Source: Euptelea pleiosperma (taxonomy: Eukaryota; Streptophyta; Magnoliopsida; Ranunculales; Eupteleaceae). Taken from it: a DNA stretch of 64,000 nucleotides. The number at the start of each line of letters is the position of its first letter. Position 1 is the first letter of the stretch. Where the stretch lies: positions 5,835,929 to 5,899,928 of the forward strand of contig CM068541.1 of NCBI GenBank assembly GCA_035048495.1. The letters are read 5' to 3'. Shown here piece by piece: positions 11,128 through 21,856 of this stretch. The notes beneath the pieces were generated by a model, which saw only the letters and a program-made list of their open reading frames with translations, searched no databases and was not told the DNA's origin. Made by a program: the position numbers and the translations under genes.

Positions 11128-13650
11128 ATGTTGGATGCAGTTATTTGCATGGTCTTGGAAAATTTGATCGAACATGTCGCAAATAGAAGGCGTGAGATGC
11201 TTGAATTCGGAAATGAATTGGAGACGCTAGAGAGCCAGTGCGACTTTTTGTTACGCTTTCTCAAAGATGTAGAGAACGTGAAAATAAAGGACAGAAAAGA
11301 AATTCTCAAGAAGGTTGTGCAAGACGTGAGAGAGTTATCATATGATGCGGACGACATTATCTCAGAACATCATATGTTCCAGAAACAAAAAAGAAGAAAG
11401 TTATCCGATATAATAAGATCGGTTCCGTTCTGCCGAAGAGACGAGATGCAGGAGAAGTTGGAGGAAATAAATAAAAAAATAGGGAAACTTATGGAGAACG
11501 TGACAACATTTTTGGGCCCAGCTCTTAGCCTTCCAAACGAAGAAGATGTTGGAGGAAGTCGGCCAACGAGATACCCGGTCCTTATAAATGATGATGAAAT
11601 AGTGGGCCTAGACAAGGACTTAGAGAAGATTAAGCAGTCGATCTTAGAAGAAACAGATGGGCCCTTGAAGGTTATTGGAATCGTGGGTATGGGCGGGATT
11701 GGCAAAACTACTCTTGCTCAAAAGATATGTAACAACAAGGATGTAAAGGACACATTTAAAAAGCATGTCCTCTTTGTTACTGTTTCACAGAAATTCCAAT
11801 TAAAAGAGATAATCAAGGTTATGCTGAAAAGATTGGATGTGAAGGAAGACTCATTAAGGGGTGATGAACATGGGCTATTAGAGCAACTACGGGACCAGTT
11901 GGAGGGGAAGAAGTACTTGGTTGTCTTGGATGATGTTTGGCAAATACATGAAGGGTTTTGGTGGGAGAGCTTGAAGTCGGCTTTATATAAGAGTAACAAT
12001 GGTGGTGGTTGTATAATAGTTACAACTAGGAAAAATGACATCGCTCTATTAATGGGAGCCATTGAGAGGCACATACATCGTCCTGAAATCCTCTCTGATG
12101 AGAACAGTTGGTTGTTATTTTCCAAAATCGCATTTGCAAGAGAAGATGGTCGGTGTCTTTCTCCATATCTGGAGGCCATTGGCAAAGAAATGGTTGCTAA
12201 ATGCGGAGGGCTTCCTTTAGCGATCAAGGTTGTGGCGGGAATGATGTTAGGGAAAGAACCTTCAATCCACAAATGGGAACAAATGTCTCAGAATCTAAAG
12301 GAAGACTTGGCAAATAGAAAGGAAGGTGAGGAGGTTGTCTCTATGCTACAATTAAGCTACGAAGATCTGCCTCCGCATTTGAAAGCCTGCATGCTTTGCT
12401 TTGCCTTTTTTCCTGAAGATTCTGAAATGGACTTGCATGAAATGGTACACTTGTGGACTAGTGAGGGTTTTGTTCGTAGAAGCAAAGAGAAGGCGGCATA
12501 TGAGATTGGAGAAGAATGCTTTGATGAATTACATAGCCGTTGTTTGTTGCTAGGTGTCGAAATGAACATATTTGAAACAAGATATCACAAGTGTAGAGTC
12601 CATGATATGGTGCGCGACATGATAATGAGGATCGCAAAGGAAGAAAGTTTCATGGACTTCGACGATAGAGGTGTATCGTTTTGTCCTCAATCACGCCGTG
12701 TAGGCATAATGAAGACTTCGAATTTGGATCGCTTGGCGAAAACCAGTTCCAAGTTGCGGACATTGGTAGGGAGGGAGAGACTCGAAGGCACGGAGTTCAT
12801 TTTGGATGCGAGAAAAAAATTAGGCCAACTAGAATTGTTGAGGGTCTTGGATCTTTCATTCAAGACAAGCTATTCCAGACAAGTAGCCGAGGATTGGTTA
12901 AGTGGGATTGGATCACTACGACTGCTTACTTATCTTAAGATAGAGGACTCAAGTTTAGAGAGACTTCCAAAATGTATCGAGATGCTCCAAAACCTTCGAA
13001 CTTTATGTCTATCTGGGTGCCATAATTTGAAAAGGTTACCAGCAGAGATAACATGTTTGAAGAAACTATCTATCTTGGATGTTTCTGTTTGTGATTCTCT
13101 AGAATACTTGCCTACGGAGATTGAAAACCTTTCCAACCTTGAACAACTGTGGGGATTTAAGCCTGCGAGGTCAAGAGTCAAGGGCAGGTGCCGCATGTCC
13201 GGTTTGGTGAAGCTGACACAACTAAGACGACTTTGGATAGTGATAGATTCAGGGGATCAGATTGAAGAAAGGGAGCTGGACGTGTTGTCAAAGCTGGAGC
13301 AATTGGAGGTGTTGGCAATAACGTTTGGAAATGAATGCATTGATGAACAACTGGTGAAGAAGGTGGATTGTGAGGTTTCTCCTCTTAAGCAACTTCGACA
13401 GCTTACTCTCCATTTCTTTCCGGGAGAGGTTACACCCGCTTGGCTCAACCCAACTACCCTTCCTAATTTACGGTTTCTTTATGTTTACCAAGGAAACATC
13501 ACCCGCATGCACCCAAGGTTCTTTGGAAAGAGAGAGGAGAATAGGGTGTGGAAATTGGAGGTCCTAGTGTTGGGAGATTTAAGAGTATCTGAAGCGTCGT
13601 CGAGCAGGATGCAAGAGGCAATGCCATGCTTAAGATTGTCAAAATTTTGA
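11128..13650 (+). CDS. CC-NB-LRR (NLR) disease resistance protein, C-terminus frameshifted
   Basis: An intracellular immune receptor of the CNL class. It senses pathogen effectors or their effects, and exchanges ADP for ATP to switch on cell-death signalling. The 840-residue single exon starts with an Rx-like coiled coil (about 1-130; acidic ELSYDADDII at 69-78). NB-ARC follows: P-loop GMGGIGKTT at 187-195, kinase-2 LVVLDDVW at 264-271, IIVTTR at 296-301, GGLPLA at 360-365, and VHD at 491-493 in place of the usual MHD. Leucine-rich repeats run from about 560 to the end. The ATG at 11128 fits the CNL N-terminus. The TGA at 13648 lies in an AAAATTTTGA run; the +1 frame continues with DDCPKLESVHCNAVTLGNW to a stop at 13757-13759, the normal kind of NLR tail. 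So about 36 residues are lost, or there is a sequencing slip. The core motifs are intact and it may still work. It is the only NLR here. Confidence 0.95.
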   Translation: MLDAVICMVLENLIEHVANRRREMLEFGNELETLESQCDFLLRFLKDVENVKIKDRKEILKKVVQDVRELSYDADDIISEHHMFQKQKRRKLSDIIRSVPFCRRDEMQEKLEEINKKIGKLMENVTTFLGPALSLPNEEDVGGSRPTRYPVLINDDEIVGLDKDLEKIKQSILEETDGPLKVIGIVGMGGIGKTTLAQKICNNKDVKDTFKKHVLFVTVSQKFQLKEIIKVMLKRLDVKEDSLRGDEHGLLEQLRDQLEGKKYLVVLDDVWQIHEGFWWESLKSALYKSNNGGGCIIVTTRKNDIALLMGAIERHIHRPEILSDENSWLLFSKIAFAREDGRCLSPYLEAIGKEMVAKCGGLPLAIKVVAGMMLGKEPSIHKWEQMSQNLKEDLANRKEGEEVVSMLQLSYEDLPPHLKACMLCFAFFPEDSEMDLHEMVHLWTSEGFVRRSKEKAAYEIGEECFDELHSRCLLLGVEMNIFETRYHKCRVHDMVRDMIMRIAKEESFMDFDDRGVSFCPQSRRVGIMKTSNLDRLAKTSSKLRTLVGRERLEGTEFILDARKKLGQLELLRVLDLSFKTSYSRQVAEDWLSGIGSLRLLTYLKIEDSSLERLPKCIEMLQNLRTLCLSGCHNLKRLPAEITCLKKLSILDVSVCDSLEYLPTEIENLSNLEQLWGFKPARSRVKGRCRMSGLVKLTQLRRLWIVIDSGDQIEERELDVLSKLEQLEVLAITFGNECIDEQLVKKVDCEVSPLKQLRQLTLHFFPGEVTPAWLNPTTLPNLRFLYVYQGNITRMHPRFFGKREENRVWKLEVLVLGDLRVSEASSSRMQEAMPCLRLSKF

Positions 13651-13759
13651 CGATTGTCCCAAACTAGAGTCAGTCCATTGCAATGCAGTTACTCTAGGCA
13701 ATTGGAGGGAAGAAGTTGAAGGAAATAATGAGGGGAACGTGAGCACAAGTGAAGGATGA
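13649..13759 (+). pseudogene. Frameshifted C-terminal tail of the NLR
   Basis: Read one base out of the frame of the upstream gene, this stretch gives 36 codons and a stop. Its CPKLESVHCNAVTL pattern is the last repeat and cap seen in many plant NLRs. One T too many in TTTT at 13645-13648 would explain the break. Confidence 0.7.
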
Positions 13760-14203
13760 ACGGGAACATCTTCTTGGGGGTGCGATTTACATTTTATTTC
13801 CATCTATTTTTGTTGTAATAATTATAACATCATTTTTTTTGGATAACCAATTATATCATTGTTATGAAGGAACATGTTATATAGTCATCTTATACTTTAG
13901 CTTCTTAATTAGGAGATCGGGGAAGCCAAATCTAAGCCTAAACCTTTTTGATAGCCTCTATAGCATCCATCCCAAAGGCAAATCAACTAAGAAATGAGCT
14001 ATTTTGCTAGATAATTTTTCTAAAGAAGGATTTTATGGTAAGAAATTCCCTCTCCAATAAAGACAATTTGCCTCTTAATTAGCAAGACAATCTACCGCTT
14101 TTAATTGCTGCCAAAAATACCTAATATAGAATCAAGCCAGCAATTGGTATAAAGTATTCTTGCCCCTATATGTCTAAATTGGTTTCCGTAAGACAAATTT
14201 TCT
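13760..14203. other. NLR 3' flank, AT-rich
   Basis: Probable 3' UTR and intergenic DNA. No gene or repeat boundary seen. Confidence 0.4.
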
Positions 14204-16180
14204 AGTCACGCCTCGCAATTCATATACTAGAATATTTATATATATCAGTAAACAAATCCCAGGGCATGAGCTGAGAATAAATCCCAATACATCACGAGAA
14301 TTTGGAAGTCATCTTACTAATGCAAGATTAATACAAAGCCAAGACAACAATGATTTAAAACTAACAAATGAATCTAATAAAATAATACTGGGGTTTCAAA
14401 CATCAACCTATTAAATGAATTAGGTATTTCAAATATAAGGGAAATACAACTCGTGAACCTTTCATAAGGTCAGTGACAAAATCAATCAACTAACAAAAGC
14501 AAACTAACTATTATTAGGTTGATTTAGATCCTCATTAGATATAACAGCCGCATCCTGTAATAAGAGAAAACATGATATACCCAATGGTGAGTACAACGTA
14601 CTTTGCAAGCTAGTTATACATTAACCACGAGTACTTGCTATGCAATGGGTGTGTGAGCACACTTTTTAAAATGTTAATGTAATGCTTATCATAATTACAA
14701 TTATGTCTCTACATAGTTCTATAGTCAAGAAAACATAAATGTCACTATATCCAACTTGTTCTGTACACTAAAAGATAATCAATGAATTATAGTTAATAGA
14801 AAATGCGCTGAAACTCAACATTTGATGTAATCGTTAATTATTAATTAGTTCAACAGTCGAACATTCAAGTGATGATTTAAGGCTTTGCACCCAAGAGTTT
14901 CTTCTTGTTCTCTGCTTGCTTAATACTTAGAGCCATACATATACCACCCAAGGAGTTACTCAAAATGCTTGCATATATTCTAACACTCCAAACAATCCTA
15001 GAAATGCTCATATTAATACATCTTGTTTTATACACTAACAAATAATCAATGAATTATAGTTAATAGAAAATGCATTGAAACTCAACATTTGATGCAATGC
15101 GTATACATTAATTACTAATTAATACGACAACTGGACATTCAAGTGATCATTAATGATTTAGGACTTTACACACAATGGCTTCTCATTGTTCCCTGCTTGC
15201 TTAATGTTTAGAGTCATACATATATCACCCAAGAAATTATCTGAAATGCTTGTCTATATACAAATACTTCATAAAATTCTAGATATTCAGGTATGCATAA
15301 CCTACTCTCAATACATCATAATCTCATGATCTACGTGCCAATGCAATAATTCATCTCATCATGATAACTATAATGACAACGTGTTTGACGACATAGACAT
15401 ATATTACATGTTCATCGTTAACTAACCAACTAAAATGCTTCATTAACATATAAAGTTATCATTTCAATCAATCAATGATCATCTATGAAAATAGTCCCAA
15501 AAGTACACCTTAGGGGTTGCACACATACACAATACACGATCGATCATTTTTATAGAATTTTGTTAGACTGGTTGAGCGGTCTGACATACTGTTAGACCTA
15601 TCTAACACCCTAACAGAGATCAGTCGATCCGTGCGCAAATCGATCAACTTGTCTACAGGCTAGTCGACCTGTTTACAGGCCGATCAACCCCTCTGCACAG
15701 ACAAAAACCCAAAAACTTCTTAACTTAAAATTTGTAAAATTCACCAAATATGTTGCACAAATTAAAAAAATAAGATTCCTAGTGCGTTGGAATCCTAACA
15801 AACCTTAGATTTAATGAAAATACTAAGAAAATAGTTTGAAAATGTATACTAAATGGATTCATGGTTCAAAATAAATTTGCATACGAATCAACTAAGAGAA
15901 AAACTAAGAAAAACACTAAAAGGCAAGGATTTTCCAAACTCTAGCTCCAAAGAAAGAAAAAGGAGAGAGAATAGAGAGTTTCTAATTTTCGTGAAAAAAG
16001 TGATTTTCGTCACTTTAAAATTTATATTTATATCAACCCTCAAAAAGGCCTAAAATAGGTCACAAATGGGCCTAAGGCCCATATGTAACAACTATGCTAC
16101 TAACTGGATCATATATAATTGGGCTCAAAAGGTCTCCAAAATGACTCTAAAAGCCCACCAACATATGTCACACAATTAAA
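14204..16180 (-). mobile_element. Degenerate LTR, minus orientation (Del/Tekay-like guess)
   Basis: GTCACGCCTCGCAATTC at 14205 is the complement of the end of the LTR at 19950-19967. The similarity continues through AATACATCACGAGAAT and again at GAAAAAAGTGATTTTCGTC and GGGCCTAAGGCCCAT near 15990-16080. Only LTR-like sequence is present; no gag or pol was found. An end in CGTGACA is common in Del/Tekay chromovirus LTRs, so that family name is an inference. The upstream limit is uncertain. Confidence 0.5.
14755..15288. repeat. Tandem duplication, two ~267-bp units
   Basis: Units 14755-15021 and 15022-15288 share ATAATCAATGAATTATAG, GAAACTCAACATTTGATG, ACATTCAAGTGAT and TGCTTGCTTAAT in the same order and spacing. 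The duplication lies inside the minus-oriented LTR and is absent from the partner LTR, as far as I can see. Confidence 0.8.
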
Positions 16181-17929
16181 CATCATTAATGCATTACTAT
16201 TAAACATAAAGCATATATATTAATGACACTAATCAATTTATTTACTATAAAGATTAATAGGCAATTATCTAGAGCATTACATTTCTAGAAATGATTCTTG
16301 TGATATATGTCCATTAAAGTTTCGTTGATTAACACATTTTGGCATACAAAACTGTTTTAATTTTTTTTCTACGGTCACTATGCATGGTTAGTTTGAAGTA
16401 TTCAAGGCGTCTGAGAACTACTCACAAATGTAAATATCATACCAACTCTAAAGCTTTCAAAAGAGAATTGTGGGTGCCAATATTCGCTCCCTCCACGTGG
16501 ACAACTGAGATGGTAACACGTGGACCGGCAGCACATGCTTGAAGTGTACCAGGCAACATGTCCATGTGCTGCCCATATGTCTGTTCTAACATGTTTGATG
16601 AATGATTCATAAGCCGGGATATGGATTTCTTGGCCACATGTCTAGAGGGCCAAGATAGGAGATTCCTAGCCAATCATCAAGAAGGTTAAGGTATAGAGTT
16701 TTCAGCCACTAATCAGAGTGATTGTATCTGAGAACTTAACCTGGCTGAGATCTTATTGCTTGGCCTAGAGCGTATGAGCCGACATCCATGGTGGATATGA
16801 ATATGGGCTAAAATTAGGCCTAAAGCCCATAGGTATTAACTAGGCCTTGATTAGGGTTATTCTCATTTCTTAAAGGTCTCTAAATTCAACCTAAAGGCCC
16901 ACCCAACAATTAAAACCCAACCAACATGAAACTAAGTATCAGTACTTAATATTTTTAAATAAATAATTATTAAAATAAAAAAAGTCAAAAATTTTAAAAT
17001 TAATAAGGAATCTTTAATTTAAAATTAATATATTTTTTAATAAAAATAAATTTATTCTTTTAATTATGAGTATTATGCATGTTAATTTTTTCGTGTACCA
17101 AAAAGTGTATCTCTACCCAAATACTTCCTTTATTAATCTCAAATATTCATAATAAGTCCCTTAGAAAATGTTTAGAAGTCTCTAATTAACATATGTGGGT
17201 CCCATTACTTATGTAATTAATGAAATTAGGTTTATTTATTAAAGAAATTAAATATTATTCATATCTAATTATGTTCGGGTACATTATGTAGTATATTTGT
17301 GATGGCTGTTCAATTTATTCATCTAAGGGTAATACTTGTAGTTCCAAAGTCACTAGGTCTCTTGGTTGGTCCCACAATCTTTAAATTTTTTTTACGTTCT
17401 CAAGTGATTAAGTACATTAAATAATGTCTATTTCATGCCCCAACATAATTATTTTAATGAATTTAAGTACGCAAATGACCCTAAGTGTCAAGTATCGAAA
17501 TAACCCTACGTGTCATAAATTTTAAGTTCTATTTAGGTTCTTTGTATAATTTCTAAGGTTTATAAACATTATAAATAACACATAAAAATATTTAAAACAG
17601 TCTAAATTATCCTTATATAAGTAAATTACAATAATACTCTTGAATAAAAATTTAGGGTATTATATTTTTATCGAGAATGACATATGTCAGATGGTAAAAA
17701 TCCTCGTTAACCTAGACAAGTAGGACCTAGTAGAATGCCAATTATAATGTTTCTTGCTTGCTCAGTTGGTAGAGTTTGTGGGTGATGATACCATAGACCT
17801 GGGTTCAAAACCCACCTTCATCGAGTTACTGGTCTCTTTAAAAATAGGCTTGACTATCTAAAAAACTATTAGTTAATAATTAATTATGCGTATTTATATT
17901 GACGGCCTAATTATTATTGCTTTTGGTCA
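16181..17929. other. AT-rich stretch with a further LTR fragment
   Basis: About 16790-16900 repeats the GGCCTAAAGCCCAT / AAAGGTCTCTAAAT segment of the flanking LTRs in minus orientation, so at least three LTR pieces are present. The rest (16930-17700) is very AT-rich with no gene. Confidence 0.4.
17757..17827 (+). repeat. tRNA-like sequence, likely SINE head
   Basis: TTGCTCAGTTGGTAGAG is a good box A and GGGTTCAAAACCC a good box B/T-arm, 30-odd bases apart. The acceptor stem does not pair and no CCA-proximal stem closes, so this is not called a functional tRNA. Confidence 0.45.
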
Positions 17930-19967
17930 TGTTTGTTTTGGTGGACTATTAGAGTCATTCTAGTGATCTTTTAGGCCTTTCTACCATATGATTTGGAGCC
18001 CAATTGATACCTATAGGCCTTAGGCCTTTTTTAGCTCATTAGTGGACTTGAATTAGAGTTTCTAATAATTCCTTTATAAGCTTAAGTGAAAGTGACGAAA
18101 ATTATTTTTCACTAATCCTAAAACCTAATCTCTATTATTTTTTCATTTTCCTCCCACTTTCTAAAGTCTCAGATTTGGAAAAATTTTCCGATTGTGGACA
18201 AATCTCTCTCGTAACTTAGATTAGTGATCACAGGCAAGTGAACCACGATAACTATCATTTGTTTATTTGTGTTTGATTATTATATGTTGTTTTTCATAAT
18301 TAAAAATCATGCGTAGGATTTATCTTGTTTTCTTGTTTTTCCCCTTTATTGCATGTTAATATTCTTATGTATCGCATGTTCATCATCGGGCGGAGCCCAA
18401 CATTGACGTTGTTCGAGATTGCCGGGGGTGCATGGGGCGGCGCACCCCCTGTTGGGGGTCTCTGGGGGCAGCGTCGCAGGAAGAAAAAATATTTGTTAAG
18501 TCCCTTTAAAGAAAAATTGAGTTTTCTCCTCAAGGGTATTCTTATAATTTTTATTAGGGTTTTGAATCATAACATTTTCTTAAAATATTTTTCATTTGAT
18601 TTACGTGGGATCTAGTGCCAAAACATATCTATCTTTCTAACATTGGTGATAGTTTGACAAGTTTTTGAGAGTTTCTAGATTCTATGCGCCCACGCACAGA
18701 AATCAAGAGATTCTAGTCTCCGATCAATCGAAATGTAAGCCAATCGATTAGAGGCAAGCCTTAATTAGTTTCAATCTGGCGTCCAATCGATATATTAGAC
18801 CCAAAATCAATTGATTGGAGTGCGGCCAAATTTATTTTTAAGGCTGTAATTGATCGTTATTAGCTTAATTCTTGGAGAGGCCTAAAGTTATATTTTTCAT
18901 GGATGATTTGTGAACAATTAATGATAGTTTGTGCTTATCTTTATCAAGTATGTTCATTGTTCAGATTAACTGAGGAGCATTCGATAATTGTTACGTTACG
19001 AAAACATGAGTATTATATTAGATAATTATGATCATGTTAATTGTTACAATGCATGACTATTCATCCATTGTTGCATTGATTATCATGAAAAGTATGATAT
19101 ATGAATTATATGTTAAGCACACCTATATTAATTTTGGGGTTTATTCGAGGTGTTGGTTGTGTTCGAGCACAACGGATAAGTCCTTGTGTGGTTATATTTG
19201 ACCCTAAAAATTAAATTAAACAAGCATAGAATAAAGAGAATCCCTTGTGTACAAAGTCCTGAATCATTAATGATCACATGATCATCCGTATGACGAATTT
19301 ATTATCTAGACCATCCAAGATATCAGATTAATGAAATCGGTTGACTTGACTCCCAGACGTCGAGTTAATTAATATTAATGTATAAGCATTACATTATACA
19401 TTAGAATGAGTATCATTCCTTATTTCTGTATGCATGATTAGTTGGGCTATAGAATGAGATGAATGTATGGGCACTTACACGTTTGATTATAGAATTGTGA
19501 ATAGTCATTACTACAATTATGATTGATCCTATAAATTGTTGATTGACATTGTGCACATATAATGTATGTCACGTGCACATGGTTAATGAGTGTCTAGCTT
19601 ATGAGACTGATGGACTAACCCTTGTATATGATATCTTATTGTAAAACGTGACTGATAGATGATCCGGTGAGTACCTAGATTGGCCGAGTAGCAGTTTCTA
19701 AGAGCTTGGGATTAGCAGCTTAGTTATTCTTTTTAGTGGCCTAATAGGAGGCTCACAAGTTATTTAGTTTTGTATTTGCGCATTTGGTTTAGTTGGACCC
19801 ATTTTGTTTATGTTTCAGATATTATTCAATTGAGTTGGCTTTTATATTGATATAACATTTACGAAACTCTTGTGATTCTCGTGATGTATTTGAATTTGTT
19901 TCCAGCTCGCACTTCAGGATTTGTATATGGATAAAGATATTCTGGTGTACGAATTATGGGCGTGACA
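17930..19967 (+). mobile_element. Degenerate LTR, plus orientation
   Basis: Shares GTGACGAAAATTATTTTTC and the GGCCTTAGGCC region with the minus LTR and ends in GGGCGTGACA at 19967. The two copies face opposite ways, so they cannot be the two ends of one element. They are solo or nested LTRs. The 5' limit is uncertain. A GC-rich island at 18410-18480 stands out from the AT-rich body. Confidence 0.5.
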
Positions 19968-20110
19968 TCAACAACTCTCAAATAAAGGGATTCAGAGGAA
20001 ATCTCAACTCTGCCTTCAATTGACCTATGGTGACACTAGTCTCACCAGGCACCTGATTAATTTCACCCAAAGAATCCCCAAATCAGACAAGAATATTCTC
20101 TGGGATATTA
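19968..20110 (-). pseudogene. Fragment of a retroelement gag-like protein
   Basis: The minus strand reads ...GETSVTIGQLKAELRFPLNPF. The pattern LxFPLxPF is typical of the plant transposon/gag-like proteins common in large Gypsy elements. Two in-frame TGA codons stand where CGA (Arg) would fit, as expected from methylated cytosine decay. The fragment stops exactly at the LTR end at 19967, which suggests that the LTR element inserted into it. Confidence 0.4.
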
Positions 20111-20672
20111 AAAGCCGCTAAAGAGGCTCAGATCCTCATACTTACAGAACTTCATTAGGTCTTATGGAAAAATTCCAAGAGAAACCAAGAAAAATGAAAT
20201 ATTATTGCCCTACGCTAAGCGCGTAAGTGTGAGTCGTCCAAGGATCGAAACGAGGAAAACACAACGAGCAAAAAAGTTTGCAAGAATTTGAAAGGAGAAG
20301 TATTGCAAAACAAGTTTATGCCAAGATATCGCCCATATTTATATAGGCAGATGGCGCAATAGATTAGAACACATGTTCCTCCAACAAAGGGTCAAAATCA
20401 AGCATGCCAAGTGTGGGAGATCAATCATCGTGTTGCCCTCGAATCAAAAAATGGTGGCTTCATACTTTCCCACCTTTTCGTGGTGAGCTCTCAAGACGAC
20501 CCGTGGAGCTATTAATGTGATGATTCGCATTCTCACTCTACCCAGACATAATCCTATCCTATGAGTTACCCCACAACAAGAATAGGAGCTGGGCAAAAAT
20601 TGGACAACACCGTGATCGTCCTTGTGTCCCCTAGAAATCCGTGGAGTAGGGCATTTTTGTCTTAGCAATTGT

Positions 20673-20838
20673 GAGTAAAACTTCTATCACACGAAATTGT
20701 AAATCACACAATCACAAGCCAATGAGTTCTCGGCACATAGACAAGTGCTGTTGTGCTTTTGCTTTTAGGTGTACTTGTCGAGAACTCATTGGCTGTGTTT
20801 GTGTGATTTGCAATCCCATTGTGACAGAAGTTTTACTC
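20673..20838. mobile_element. MITE, GAGTAAAACTTCT family, 166 bp
   Basis: GAGTAAAACTTCT pairs with AGAAGTTTTACTC (first bases exact), and the core CCAATGAGTTCTCGGCAC pairs with GAGAACTCATTGG. An exact 9-bp duplication AGCAATTGT flanks it (20664-20672 and 20839-20847), a Mutator-like signature. Confidence 0.9.
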
Positions 20839-20847
20839 AGCAATTGT

Positions 20848-21314
20848 CTGATCCGAGTTATATCTCTTAGACCAGCTCAGCTTTACTTAAAGCTAGCTTG
20901 GACCTCTTCTCTGACCTATCCAACGATTCCAACCCGACTTAGAGGTTGGTTTGGTGGCGAGGAGAGTCGACTACTTGAGGTGACCCAGCTCGGGCGAAGG
21001 AGTCAGTTCAGCTTGCTAGTCGACATCATTCTAATGGGTGGTTGATGGGACGTCTCATACCTATACAAGTTATGCCATACCTGCATAGGTTCGTACTTGA
21101 GATTTACCTAAACAATATGATGAAAGAATGGGTTGAGTGAACCTTTCTGCATACGTCAGAGGTACATACCTACCTCACAGGTGTTGGACAATTACCTAAC
21201 ACTCTCCCTATAAATAGGGACCCTTATTTACTGTTTACGATAAGGGGGTAGCAAACATCCAACTATAGAGGAAGCTCTATCCAGACTCTCTTTCTCTCTC
21301 ACCAAGCTCCTTAA
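20848..21314 (+). mobile_element. LTR-like promoter region
   Basis: TATAAATAG at 21209-21217 is followed by a pyrimidine-rich CTCTCTTTCTCTCTC leader near 21285. Downstream of the MITE at 21315 come CTGACTCCTCG and a T-rich stretch. This order is common in plant LTRs. No second LTR was found, so this is tentative. Confidence 0.35.
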
Positions 21315-21661
21315 GAGCATCTCCAACCGTGCTCTATTTCTGTAAAATAGAGAGCCGTGGGATAAAAACAACCCTCCAACCGTACTCCAAACCCCTTTTT
21401 GAGTCTCTAAATATAGAGATCCCGGATGGGGGTCTCTATTACTGTTGATGTTGATTAATGACAGTTTTAACCTTTTTCAAATGTTATATTAAATTCTATT
21501 TCCATTTGTATCCTTATTGTTTTTGAGAGGAACAGTGATTTAGAGATAAAACAAGAGACTGTGGTTGGAGTAGACACGGTTACCGAAGTGCTGTAAAAGC
21601 ACTTTATATTAAAAATTAATATTTTTGTGCTCCAAATTGGAGACCTCCGTTGGAGATGCTC
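21315..21661. mobile_element. PIF/Harbinger-type MITE, 347 bp
   Basis: The ends GAGCATCTCCAAC and GTTGGAGATGCTC are inverted, with a 3-bp TAA duplication on both sides (21312-21314 and 21662-21664). This is the standard Tourist/Harbinger arrangement. Confidence 0.85.
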
Positions 21662-21856
21662 TAACCCCAACTTCAGTTGCTGACTCCTCGATTCATACTA
21701 TTCGAACAGGAAGTTGGCCGTTCAAGTTGGACATTTCAGGTATATGGTTGATTTTATTCTTAAATGTCAAAAATTGACCCTACAAAAAATTGACAAGTCA
21801 AGGGAAGGAGATATTCTTAGATTAGAAACTAATTATTGTAAATACTAGATTTTTAA

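Noticed and set aside
17757..17827. Functional tRNA gene
   Set aside because: Box A and B are good, but the acceptor and anticodon stems do not fold.
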